A stretch of 64,000 nucleotides of DNA from assembly GCA_015956445.1 (NCBI GenBank), contig WIUZ02000004.1, forward strand, positions 2,356,001 through 2,420,000. The letters run 5' to 3'. Positions within the stretch are counted from its first letter, which is position 1; each line of letters begins with the position of its first letter. This document shows positions 48,480-60,314 of the stretch, piece by piece. The stretch comes from Thelephora terrestris (taxonomy: Eukaryota > Basidiomycota > Agaricomycetes > Thelephorales > Thelephoraceae). A model generated the notes under the pieces. It searched no databases. It had not been told where the DNA came from and saw only the letters and a program-made list of their open reading frames with translations. The translations under genes were made by a program, and so were the position numbers.

Positions 48480-48915
48480 CACGAGCACCATACGAGGCGC
48501 GATGACACACCGTCGAAGAAATTAAAACAAAGGAAAAGTCCTGCAAGTCGACGCCATCGAGGTACACTGCAATCCTAGAGAAAACCCCGTCTATGCTGAG
48601 GAAGAGATTCCGAGTTCACGATTAAGTATCGTGGGATGGAGGGAAGAAGCCCGACGAGTTGTTGCATGACCCGGGACTGAGATTGTCAGCAAAGGCCGAC
48701 ACGACCGTCGCTGATTGACGCATCTGCCGTCGACGAAGAAGATGGTGGCAGGACTTCAACAGGTTTTGGCTTGCTTACTGACCGGAGGAGATGGATACTG
48801 TGACACCTTTATTGATCCCATGGTACTTGGTCTCAAGGTTGGTTACCCTGCAAACCTCGCAGAGAAGCTGGACGTAGGTGACTGGCAGCCTTCGCTCGGT
48901 TCATCGCCCCCGTAA
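48480..48915 (-). pseudogene. Fused GTPase 3' end and acetyl-CoA synthetase fragment (g8/a8)
   Basis: The same structure as 23860-24245. AAGTCGACGCCATCGAGGTA (GTTPase 3' end) is followed at about 48600 by the A first-intron-like segment, then by ACTGAGATTGTCAGCAAAGG and the GCAAACCTCGCAGAGAAGCT exon fragment. It confirms that this deletion product was copied as part of the array. Confidence 0.6.
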
Positions 48916-49189
48916 GTGGTTGCAATCTGTTCAGAGGATCCTTGACTCACGACATTATCAAACCTTGACAAGTTGCTGTCCCACTCCGACTAAACCGACG
49001 CGCCATCGATTCATCACCAGGGAGTAGAGCTGGCTGGAGAGTGACGGCACTGGTGTTTTTGATGATTTCAGGACGTTGAAGATCATCCGGGCTCTGAACG
49101 ATGTGACGATCTGCATCCGATCGCTCTTGTTCTCCAAATCTCACCCTCTGAGCCCTCCTCTGAGTCCTTCTCAAAGCATCATCGCATGT

Positions 49190-49932
49190 CCTGCGCGCTC
49201 GCTCCTTGATACGGCTCCCTGCCAGCTCATCGAGTCCAGAAACTCCGTTTGGCACCCAGATGCTGGCGTGAGGTCACAGGCTGCTGGGTTGGTCGTCAAT
49301 ACCATTGTTGTTCGTGCGTTGAAGCTAAACCGTGCAAAAATCTCGCGTTGGAACAGACCAGGCTTGCCCTCATTGAGAATAACACCGACGCGGAAAGCTT
49401 GCACACAGTCCGGCGCATACAGAACAATCCCATTCGTCGGTTTTCGGCCAGGTTAGCCCAGCTTGTTACCGACCTGGACAGCTCCAGCGTTGACAGCCGC
49501 ATGGTCGGAGATGGTCAAGAGGACTGCCACCAGAAGATCACGCGGCCATGGATGGACGGTGGAGATCTCTCTCACGGACGCCCGTCTCTTCCCGCGTGCA
49601 GGGTCTTGTGGTTATGGAATTCTCTCATCACTTGCACGACCTGCGTCTCACCATCCGAACTCGGGGAGCCATCCTTCCGCCGTGAGTTCGAGACTATGCT
49701 CAACTTCAGCTGGGATTCCATGATCCCTGATAACATCAGCGCGAAGCCTGGAAAGATCTTAAGTCTCTCTCGATACGGTCGATTACGAGTTGGATCGGGG
49801 TCTCGAGTTTCTTCGGACAGCTAGAGGTGGTTCAGATTTTGGTACTTCTTCCCTTCCGCGACTATCCTACAGCAGTCATTCACTCGGGCCCTCGTCAACA
49901 AGAGGCGACGGGTGGACAAACATCGGGATTGA
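49190..49932 (+). pseudogene. H9: decayed H-family copy
   Basis: Partner of H4. Exon 2 starts after CCGTGCAAAAATCTCGCGTTG and carries several losses. The C-terminal exon retains FETMLNFSWDSMIPDNISA. No start codon and no continuous frame. It is the last H copy before N3; no GTPase copy lies between them. Confidence 0.6.
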
Positions 49933-50974
49933 GGTGTAGTTTCTATGGCTTGCAGTGACATCTCACCTGTCGATGCTTTCTGATTTGGTGCCGTGGTCAC
50001 TTGCCCGGTCACACGAGTTTGGGGACGACATTTTCGAGTATTCTGATGGTAATCAACCTTGCCTATGCCCTCGACAGGTGCCCGACAGTATTTTTTGTAA
50101 TTGGATACTATATGAAATAATTCGTTGCGGTCCGCGGAAATTACGACGTGACCCCTCCCTGAGCCGTATCACACAAAGAGTCATCCTTAAACTATTGGGG
50201 GTAGGCTGAACCGGGTATCCCGAGTACCCTCATCACGACCTCGGGGACGTTCGCATCAACTCGCGAGGGCGAAGAGAGGGAGACAAACCCTCATTACCTG
50301 AGAGGGCCCGGGCTTCGATCCGTTACAGGGGGATGTGACGAATGAAACGATGCGGCTCTTGGCTCGTTCGGACGTTGGGGGTCATAGGGTCCTTGGTGAT
50401 GGCAGGCTTCTGGCATTTGGCAGAGGGAGGCTTTTGTTGAATTTTCGGGCGTCTTCGCGTTTCTCCCCTACGAACAAATGGATAATGTGAGAGAGAGTCG
50501 TGGATGAAATGAGGGATATTTTTATGCCCAGCAGTTCGACGACTCTGAGACCTTGCGCGCCGGAGATGAGGGCTGGCTGGGCACAGGCGTGGGCCAGATG
50601 CAGTTTCGAGGTACGAGCCGAGTACGAGCCATATTCATTGGTGTTGGTGAGAACGTATGGAGCCAAGTTGATGTGAGAAGTGGCGGTTGCATATATGTAC
50701 CTCGGAGTCAACGAAGGCCGCATCAGAGGACCACCAGCAATCGCACGAGTGTGTTGAGGTCAGGTTATCAATTGAAGTTGTCGGCATTGGGTGTTCCACA
50801 ACCCCGGAGAGACAGGGAAATGCGAAATGGAGGATGTCGTTTGAAATCCAATTCTCCTCTGGACGGAAGAAACTCTGATATTTTCCAGCGTCTAGCAGTT
50901 TCCCAGAACGGAATCAGGCCACGAGGCCATCTATCTCTTATCAGCCCACCATCGACACCGAACTCACTACAAAA
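49933..50974. other. N3 upstream region, different from the other modules
   Basis: No gene is recognised. The 50.2-50.6 kb stretch does not resemble upstream regions of N1 or N2. A short piece near 50680-50700 (GTGGCGGTTGCATATATG) matches the usual N upstream text (GTGGCGGTTGCATCTGTG). The GTPase gene found head to head with N1 and N2 is missing here, so N3 has a largely replaced 5' environment. Confidence 0.45.
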
Positions 50975-53900
50975 ATGGGATTGCGAGATCGTCTCCGTCG
51001 ATTAAAAGACCGTCATCGAGAACGAAACAGGGCAAGGAACGAGACAGGTCCCATCGGGGAGCCAAGCGAAGTTGAACCCGTCGCGCCGCGCTCCACAGGG
51101 GAGCCAGCACCAGATCTCCGCATCGGCGACCCGAACCAACCGACTCCTGGGCCCTCGGCCTCTCGCACTCCGTATCCCAACGGTACGCAGCCATTTAGTC
51201 ACAAAAAGATCCATCTAATCGTACTTTTTCGCGCGACGCAGATTCCCCCTCCGCTTTTACTCAATCCCTGCCTGATTCTAGCGAAAAACAAACCACGGTC
51301 GCGCCACGTCTCGCCGATCCAGCACCAGATCCGTACATTGTTGCCCCGACTCTACAAACAATCGAGCCCTCGGCCTCTCACGATCAGAAATCCAACGGTA
51401 TGCGGCCATTCGCTTCCCAGAACATCCGTCTAATCGTATTTCTTCGCTCTACCCAGATATCCCTTCCACTTCCATTGCATCCCAGCCTGATTCCGGCGAA
51501 AAACAAGGCGCACACACAGGACCCCCGAATCCCCCTATAGAATCGCCTGCGGTAGATGCTAACAAGGACACCGGGAAGCTCAAGTCCCTCGCGTATTCCG
51601 TAGCCAAGACAATCCTCCTTGGGGTCAGAGAGTCCGCAGATGCATTTGGTCCACTCAAGTCTGTCGCCGGAGGTCTCTGTTTTATATTGGACAATTACGA
51701 GGTACAGTCCTTCTCCCGCACTCGCGATCCCCAACGCTTAGAGTTGCACCAGCGAACGAAGGCAAACCAACAGTCAATAGAATCGTTGGCACCCCGGGTC
51801 CAGGAAGTTGCTCAGTTGGTCTACGCGCCTGTTTCTCCGAGTGATACCGACGAACAATTGAGGAGAGGCGTTCTGGAAGGGTAAGTCCATATCCTTCGAT
51901 ATTAGGCAACGACTCTGACATATGAATCCCTAGCAAATTGCACGCCATTGATCAAGATCTACACGGACTGATGGAGCAAGGAAAGGTCGAAGGTTTTTTC
52001 AGCAATGTCGAGAACACCGATAAAATTCGTGGACTGGTTGAGGACATCCGTGATGCGATGATTCAATATCAAGTTTGTTTTTGGCAATACCCGCACTTCC
52101 CAGCACCTCTGATGTCCGCTTCAGACTTCATTACAGCAAGGTCTCTACAACAAGAGTTGCCAGCTTATTGTAAGGCCCGCTTCCCTACTCCTGATCCTCA
52201 CATGTTGATTGTTGGATAGGAATCCGTGGACCTCACCCTTCTCAATGGGATGTATCACGCTTTGGGCGCTGGCTACAGCAGCGGCAACAGGCAGGGGTGC
52301 CTGAGGGGAACGAGGCAGGATGTACTTGGAGAGGTTCAACGCTGGTTGACAGACAAGCAGGATAAACATGTGTTCTGGCTGAACGGCCTGGCCGGAACCG
52401 GAAAGTCCACTCTCGCTCAAACATTTGCTGAAACAAGCTTTGCCGATGGAAAACTTGGGGCAAGCTTCTTCTGCTCGCGGGATTTTGCGGAACGGAGTAA
52501 CCTTCAGACAATCTTTCCAACTCTTGCATTCCAGCTTGCCTACAAGTATCCCTCTTTTCGTGGGAAGTTGTTGGATGTCTTGAAAGCAATCCCAGATGTT
52601 GGACAGGAGTCCCTCTGCTCCCAGATGGAGAAACTCATCATCGGACCATTCAAAGCCTCCCCCACTGTCTCAACCCTCATCATCATTGACGCCCTTGACG
52701 AGTGCAAGGACAAAGAACCTGCATCTGCCATCCTTTCCATCCTCTCGCGCTACACCAAGGAAATCCCCAATGTCAAATTTTTCATCACCGGACGTCCTGA
52801 ACCACCCATCCGCTCTGGGTTCCGTCTCAAACCACTCCGCCCTATCACAGAAGTGCTCAGGCTCCATGATGTAGAGCGATCATCTGTTGATGCAGATATC
52901 AAACTATATCTCAGGACTCAGCTGGCCAAGATTGTTGGGGCAAGGAGTGACTGTGACTTGACAGAGCAATGGCCAGGCCCAGACGATCTCAATGTCCTCT
53001 GTGAGAAGGCTGCTGGCCTATTCATCTATGCCTCAACAGTTGTCAAATTTGTTGAATCCCCCAAACACCTTCCCACTCAGAGGCTTTCCCTCATCATCTC
53101 CCTCCCACAAAATACTTTGCAGGAAGGAAAGTTAGGTGTTGATGTCCTCTACTCCCAAGTCCTGGATCAAGCCTCCCATGGTATAGATCCAAGTGAGGAG
53201 GATTTCTATTCTGGTTTAAGGACTGTCCTTGGAACAGTGGTGCTGGTGTTCAACCCTCTCTCAGTTAGGGCACTTTCAGACCTTCTCCCAATGTCCAAAA
53301 TCCCTACCACCCTCCGCCCCCTCCACTCCCTCCTCCTTGTGCCAGAAGCAGAGAAGACAGCAGACCCAGTTCAAGCCTTTCACAAGTCGTTTCCCGACTT
53401 CCTCACAGATGCCAGCCGGTGCAGGGATGAAAGGTTTTTTGTGGAGCCAAAGAGTCATCATGCAGAGATTTTGCTGTCATGCCTGAGGTTGATGAAAGAA
53501 AGGTTGAAGAGAAACATTTGTGACCTTGAACACCACATTGTTATTAGTGAGGTGGAGAAGCTTTCCACCCCAAAAAACAATAAAATTGGAGATGCTCTAG
53601 AATATGCCTGCCAGTTTTGGACAAAGCACCTTCTGGAGATCCCTGGAAGCAACCCCCATGCCAAGGAAATAGCAGAGGCAATAGATGAATTCTCTACAAC
53701 AAACTTGTTGTATTGGATTGAAGTCCTAGCGCTTACAGGAAAACTTGGTGTTGGAGTTTATGCCATGAATGATGTTGAGCAATGGTGTGCTTTGGTGAGT
53801 GCCATTCAAACCATCTACTGAAAGCCATACCAATGGTCCTTTAGGCAAGAATTGAGTCCAAGTGGACAAATGACACCCAACGCTTCCTGTTGGAATACTT

Positions 53901-55671
53901 TGATATCATCCACAACTCTCCTTCTCAGATATACCATTATGCCCTCCCATTTTCTCCTCCCTCATCATGGCTTCAAAAGTGCTATGGTGCAGAATTCTTG
54001 AATGTAGTCAAGGTGGTCAAGGGAGCTCTACTTGGGTGGGGAACATGTTCTCGAACTGTTGCTCTTGGCGATGGCCCACAGTCTATCTCGCACTGGAACA
54101 ACACTGTTGCAGTTGGCCTGTCATCTGGGGATATCATCATCTTGGATGCAGTTACTGGCAGCCAAACTGCTGTCCTTTCTGGTCACACTGATTGGGTTAG
54201 AGCTTCCACCTTCTCATCAGATGGGATGTTTTTTATTTCTGGAAGTGATGACAAGACTGTCAAACTCTGGGATGTGCAAACTGGTGGAGTCATCAAGACA
54301 TATGATGGTCACAAATCTGATGTCATGTCTGTTTCCATCTCAAAAAACTCTGCTATGATTGCCTCAGGGGATCGTTTGGGAACAATCTTCTTGTGGAACA
54401 ATCAGACAGGGGAACACACCTGTACCATTGAGCAAGCACAGAGGATAGACTATGTCACCTTCTCTCCAACAACCCCCCAACACCTCATATCTGTATCAGG
54501 ACGCAAGATCTGGCAGTGGGACATCAATGGCCATCAAATTGGCCCAGCATATGATGGTTCTTGCATCGCATTCTCCCCAGATGGTGTTCAATCTGTTTTG
54601 TGCAATGGAGATGCAGTCACAGTCCAACACTCTGATACTAGAGTGACTGTAGCTGAATTCTCTGTGGCTGCTGGAGTCATTACAAAATGCTGTTTCTCCT
54701 CTGACAGCAGGCTTGTTGCAGTTGCTGCTTGGCATATGATCTATGTCTGGGATACTACCAGCCCAGATTCTCACCCCATTGAGCAATTCACCACACCATC
54801 TAATATTCAGGGCATTGTGTTCTGTTCTCCCTCCACTCTGATCTCAGCATCTTGGGATGCATCAGTCAGGTTTTGGCAGATTGGTGTTCCACAAACAGAC
54901 CAAGTTGTCTCTGATCAAAAGTCCACTCCACCTACTTCAGCTCCAATCAGGTCTATTAGTCTGAACCCAGGGAATGGAATTGTTATCTCAAGTGACAGAG
55001 ATGGGGTAGTAAAGACCTGGGATATCTTGACTGGCCTCTGCAAAGCAACCTTCCAGACCCCAGCTGGTGATAACTTGAGAGATGTCCAGCTGACAGATGG
55101 GAAGCTAATCATGGTTTGGCATGAGAGTGGGAAGATTCACATCTGGGAAACTGAGAAAGCTGAACTCCTCCAAACAGTAGAGGTCCCAGAGTGCAACAGC
55201 CTCAGGATATCAGGGGATGGGTCAAAGGTTCTTTGTCTGAGTGATCGCACTGTCATTGAAGTGTGGTCAATATGGACAGGAGAGGGCATGGGCAAGGTTG
55301 AGTTGGAAGATTGGGCATATGGAGATTTCTTCTATTTGGATGGCTCAAAAATCTGGATTGAACTCAGTGGCTCTTCCATCCAAGGGTGGGACTTTGGAAT
55401 CTCAGGTTCCTCTCCAGCCCCACTGCCCAACACACCCATAGAGGAATCTTGTCTGCAATTCACCAATGATCCCCCTATGATTACAAACAAAATCACTGGA
55501 AAAGTGGTTTTCCAACTGTTTGGGAGGTATGCAGCACCTTTGGTGGCACAGTGGGATGGACAATATCTGGTTGCTGGCTATGAAACTGGAGAGGTTTTGA
55601 TTTTGGATTTCTGTCATCTGTATCCTCAGAGAAAATCTATAGTGTATTGTAAATGTGACTGGCGTAGATAG
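50975..55671 (+). CDS. N3: NLR-like STAND receptor with an extra linker exon
   Basis: Paralogue of N1 and N2 with eight exons: 50975-51182, 51242-51397, 51457-51701, 51753-51880, 51934-52072, 52125-52169, 52220-53794 and 53845-55671. The product is 1440 aa. Exons 4-6 match N1 in length (128, 139, 45). The second exon (156 bases, 52 codons) is extra and comes from a 215-base tandem duplication including its intron. The helical N-domain keeps ILLGVRESADAFGPLKSV and GLVEDIRDAM. Walker A GLAGTGKST is near 363-371; IIIDALDEC follows. The WD40 exon is very close to N1 except at variable sites (HKSDV, SWDAS, DRDGV). Role inferred as for N1. No GTPase copy is found upstream. Confidence 0.88.
51150..51456 (+). 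repeat. 215-bp tandem duplication in N3
   Basis: The exon end around GCCCTCGGCCTCTC, the donor, the intron (CATCTAATCGTA...TTCGC) and the acceptor with the following ATTCCCYTCC occur twice, offset by 215 bases (donors 51183 and 51398; exon starts 51242 and 51457). The copy is spliced in phase and lengthens the Pro/Ser-rich linker by 52 residues. Confidence 0.75.
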
Positions 55672-56532
55672 CTTTGCCTTCCTCTCTGGTATGAATGTGT
55701 TTTAGATAGGAAGGGTTGCAAATGCAATATGATCTAATTATCATTTTTTTCAGTCTGGGAAAGACTAAATAAAACAGAAGGTTAGTCTTATCACAGCCAG
55801 CTAAATTTATCACATCAGGCAAAGGGTAGGATAGCTGAGATGTGGCACCCCCAACTACATTCCATTCCACCCCAGCTTGACAAGCTGATGATATGTATCT
55901 TGATATCTATCAACCCTTATGGCACCCCCGGCGACCCTCCCAGGAACTGGCTCGAGGATCTTGGTTGTTCAATAGAGTTAACCAGATACACACACCCTGT
56001 GGACTTTGGGCTCATCCCATTGAAGACCCTCTTCAAAAGGAAGGGGAATTTTTCATCTTCATTTTTGATACAAACAGATTAATGTGTCTGAGGTGTGGAT
56101 GCAGATTTCAGTAGGAACATGAATATTCCCCTCCACCAAAGTTCATGTTGTGGATTCCAGACAGTCATTCAGAATGGTGGTTCTTCCCTAACGCACACAG
56201 TAAGGTGGGACAGATGGCAACACAACTGGAGATTGAGGCATTTGTACAGGAAACACATTGCAGAGGAAAGTGGGCCCCATCCACCCCACCTTCATCTGGA
56301 GGAAATGTACGTGTTCACACTTGGAAACTGCATACAACACATTGAGATTCATCACCCAAAGTACATCTTATCAATAAAGAATAAGTTGCAACGGTTCAAG
56401 ACTACACAACAGGTTACCCAAGAAATTCCTCTTCAACTCCTATAATGTACAAACCACCTCCCTCGCTCATTGAGAATCACCAAACACACTCCTCTTTACC
56501 AACCCAGTCAGTGTAGCAAAGGCGCCGGAGAT
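55672..56532. repeat. N3 3' flank and conserved ~570-bp block, copy 3
   Basis: Third copy of the receptor 3' flank and downstream block, nearly identical to copies 1 and 2 and again without the 2.3-kb element (empty site near 55885-55900). No gene is recognised. Confidence 0.5.
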
Positions 56533-58802
56533 CTAGGACGAGGTGGCAACCTTAGCCTTGATGGCATCGACGACGCTGGGATCAGCCAAGGTGCTGAGGT
56601 CGCCCAGCTGGTCGCCCTCTCCTGCGGAAATCTTGCGCATGATACGGCGCATGATCTTACCAGATCGGGTCTTGGGAAGGTCGGGAACGATGATAATCTT
56701 CTTTGGCGCGGCGAATGGCCCGATGACCTTCCTGACCTGAAGAATGAGCTCCTTAGCGAGGGAACCCTCGTCATTGGGGTTGTAGGTGAATTCGCTAGGG
56801 AAAGGGGGTTTGATGAGCTCGGAGTCTGCAAGGTTGGCGAGGAAATACATACGGCTTGAGGGTCACAAAGGCATAGACGGTTTGGCCAGTGAGATTGTTG
56901 GAGACGCCGATGACGGCAGTCTCAGCGACGCCCCTGTGATGGATCAAGGCAGACTCGATCTCGGCAGTGGAGAGGCGGTGTCCCGAGACGTTGATGACAT
57001 CTGAGTTCTGTTAGGCTCGCGCTCGTGAAGCGAGAGACGTTCGGGATACTGACCGTCTACACGACCCTTGATCCAAATGTATCTGTGCTCATCGCAGCCC
57101 ACACCATCGCCGGTATAGAAAAATCCTGGGTATGGCTAAACACGACGAGATCAGAGACAGCGTCGCACACAACGCAAATGAACGCAAACCCTCATATAGG
57201 TACCGAGATAACGGTTATTATCCTTCCAGACCGTCCTCGCGATAGACGGCCAGGGGTTCCTGATACACAGGATACCCTCAACACTGTTGCCCTCGAGGAC
57301 TTCTCAGGACACTGGGTCGAGGATGACTGGCTCGATGCCGAAGAAAGGTACGGTAGCGGATCCCGGTTTCGTCTCGATGACGCCGGGGAATGGCGTTACC
57401 ATGATCGAACCGGTCTCGGTTTGCCACCAAGTGTCGACAATGGCACATTGCTTCTTTCCGACGTGCTCATTGTACCAGTCCCAAGCTTCAGGGTTGATAG
57501 GTTCACCGACGCTACCCAGCACTCGAACCGTGCTGAGGTCGTGGGCTTGGGTGTGGTGTTCGCCGAGACGACGGAGGAGACGGATGGCGGTGGGAGCGGT
57601 GTAGAAATGGGTGATCTGGTGTTTCTCGACGACCTGCCAATAACGGGATGGAGTGGGGTAGACCGGGGTAGACTCGAATACAGTGGTGGTGACGCCGTTG
57701 AGAAGAGGTCCGTAGACGATGTACCTGATCAAATATAAGACCAGAGGCGGCAATTGGCAAAGGTACCAAACTTACGTGTGGTCGGTGATCCAGCCGACAT
57801 CGGCCATGCACGTGAATTTGTCCTCGGGGTGGACATCGAAGACATACTTGACGGTCAGCGCGGCTCCGAGAAGGTATCCGGCTGTAGCGTGGACAACACC
57901 CTTTGGCTTTCCGGTGGATCCAGAGGTCTAAAATGTCGAGAAGCACCGTCAGCAACTGTTGTTGGACGGAAGATAAACTTCCGATGCTCACGTAAAGAAT
58001 GAACAACGGGTCCTCAGAGGACATGACCTCCGGCGGACAGTAGTTTGGGACCTTGGGGGTCTCTTCGTGCCACCACTTGTCGCGTCCCTCGGTCCAGGCC
58101 ATGGTGTTTCCGGACCTCCCCTGGACAAGTGCATGCTCGACCTCGGGGCACTCCTTAAGAGCGGCATCGACGATAGCCTTGGTAACAGTGGCCCTTCCAC
58201 CCCGTCGGCCCTCATCGGAGGTGATCAAAACGCGAGACTTGCAATCCTCGATGCAGTCTCGAAGCAAGTCGGAGGAGAATCCAGCGAAGACGACGGAATG
58301 GATGGCGCCGATGCGAGCGCAGGCCAGGAAAGTGGCAACAGCGTGCCAGGTCATGGGCATTTAAACGGAGACGGTGTCGCCCTGCTTGATCCCCATAGCC
58401 TTCGAGCCGTTAGCCATGCTGCAAACTCCGCGGAGGAGCTGAGTGTGGGTGATTTCGCAGCCTTCGCCCGGCCCATCGGCTTCGTAGATGATTGCGGTCT
58501 ATGGAAATCTGTGAGTTCGTGACAGAATGTTGTGGAATGAAGGGGAGGGGGAATCGTGTAGAGCGACTGCGGACGCTGAGACTGTCGGCACTGGCCGACG
58601 CCAAATCCAATGGTCGCTAAAGCTAAAGCGCCGATCGACTGTCGATGGGCAAGATGATGGCAGAAATGCGAACCTTATCGGGGTGGGTATAAGCCCATCG
58701 GTCGACGCAGTTGTATGAGGCGTTGAGACCACCCTCGGGGAACCAGACGATGTCTCCATTCTCGAAGCTACCAGACCGAACGGTCTTGAACGGGCTTTCT
58801 AT
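56533..58802 (-). pseudogene. A3: acetyl-CoA synthetase pseudogene, least decayed copy
   Basis: Reading from 58802, the blocks are [20 protein letters not shown], an intron, [54 protein letters not shown], an intron before [16 protein letters not shown], the [16 protein letters not shown] block, [33 protein letters not shown] across an intron, and [17 protein letters not shown]. The stop is at 56533. It has TAA at 58361-58363 for the Tyr before MPMTW and TGA at 57304-57306 after DPVS. The first codon equivalent is ATA instead of the ATG of A1 and A2. The N-terminal family part is missing. An unusual splice could bypass a stop, but two shared stops make a functional enzyme unlikely. Confidence 0.85.
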
Positions 58803-59430
58803 TGGTATTTAACACGAGGGGAGTTGGGTAAATTGATGTTGAGAATCAGCCGGGCGAAGGAACATAAGAGGCGTCCATGTCATCCCCAAACCGGAACCGA
58901 GAGCGGCACTGATCTGAAGATACGAGGACTCGATTGATTCAATTCCTCCAGCATACGTCCCATTCCCTAGCAGTGATTCTCCGATTTCTTGAATATCCGG
59001 ATCCATGGACACGTCTCAGTGCATCGGAATTCCCAATACTGCGTAACCCGGATGTCTTATTCTTCGAGAGCCTGCCTATCATTGAAAGATGAAACGCGTT
59101 ATTTCACCTGGTATGTTCATAAATCAATCCGCTCCACGAGTGCCGCCGCCCCTCCGTAATTCGCAGCGAATGATTGACCCAGAACCCGCTCATCAGCTTA
59201 TGTGTGTGAGTTTACGACAAAGTCCTGCGGATTGAAGGAAGAAAATCGTGGCGAGTCGCTGTCCCATCTTGTCATCGAAGCTAAAAATCTCTGATTTCCT
59301 GCAGAGTGACGAGTGTGTCAAAACGCGATGTGGTTCAATCGACAGAACGTTGGGATCGATGGCGATGGCTACTAGCCTGAGGCGTTGCCCGATACCACGA
59401 TCAACCCGCCCTCTCTCCTCCTCCCCTCTC
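58803..59430. repeat. Divergent A-H intergenic block, third copy
   Basis: Almost identical to 17953-18560. No gene is visible; open frames there are conserved only because the whole segment is duplicated. Confidence 0.5.
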
Positions 59431-60314
59431 AAAGTATCGTCCCGCATCCCGCGCGTTACTCATAGGTGTGGCTCCCCGCCAGACACGGAGTCCACGAATT
59501 TCACAAAACACTGTCTGACCCCCAAATCCTGTCGTGAGCTCACAGGCCACTGGGTGAGTTGTCAACCCCATCGTTTTTCGTGCATTGGAGCTAACGTGCG
59601 CAAAAATCACGCGTCGGAACAGACTAGGCAAACGGCCTCACCAAGAATTACGCCAACGCTACGCGCCCACATTCAACCCGGCGCATTCAAAACCATCCCA
59701 TTTTCAGAAGATCGCTCCGTCTTGCCTGTTACACCTTCCCCTGGATCTCCTTGAAGAAACCTCACGTACAATGGTGTCCCGCCCTTAACGTTAGTTGGAC
59801 GGACCTGGACAGTTCCAACTTTGACAGATGGTCAAGGGGGCAGAAGATCGCGCGGCCACGGACGGTGGAGATTTCTCTCGCAGACGCCTCAAAATCGAGG
59901 TTCGGAAGCATAACCAACGTGCGTGATGACCAGCCCTCTGTATCTTTTCGCACACAACACCTATCAAAGTCTCTTTTTACAGGCGATGTCTTGCGATTAC
60001 GAAGGTCCACGTACATTCCTCATGGCCTCTTTGTCCCACCGTTCGAACCCGAGCAGCCATCCATCCGCAATGAGAAGTCAACGTCCAACTTCTTCTGGGA
60101 CTCCGTGACTTCTGGTAACCTCGACACCTCCAGCGAGCAGGCCCGAAAGATCTCCTGCCTACACCCACGATCACGACTTGGATTGGGTCCTCAAGCTCCA
60201 CGGCAAGAAATTGTTCGGATTCCGGCACCTTTCCCTTCCACAACTCCCCTGCACGGAACATACGTTCAGGTCCTCGTCAATCAGGGGCGACAGGTGGAGG
60301 AACGTTGGGATTGA
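59430..60314 (+). pseudogene. H10: decayed H-family copy
   Basis: Nearly base-for-base copy of H2 (offset 40850-40859). It carries the same lost start and frameshifts, so the duplication is younger than the decay. It differs by retaining the 9 bases lacking in H2 near 18880 (CACCTTCCCCTGG here). Confidence 0.7.

Noticed and set aside
16203-57738. A 237-codon + strand open frame present three times (16203-16916, 40589-41302, 57025-57738)
   Set aside because: It lies exactly antisense to acetyl-CoA synthetase exons whose minus-strand translation gives strong family motifs; its conservation follows from the duplicated sequence.
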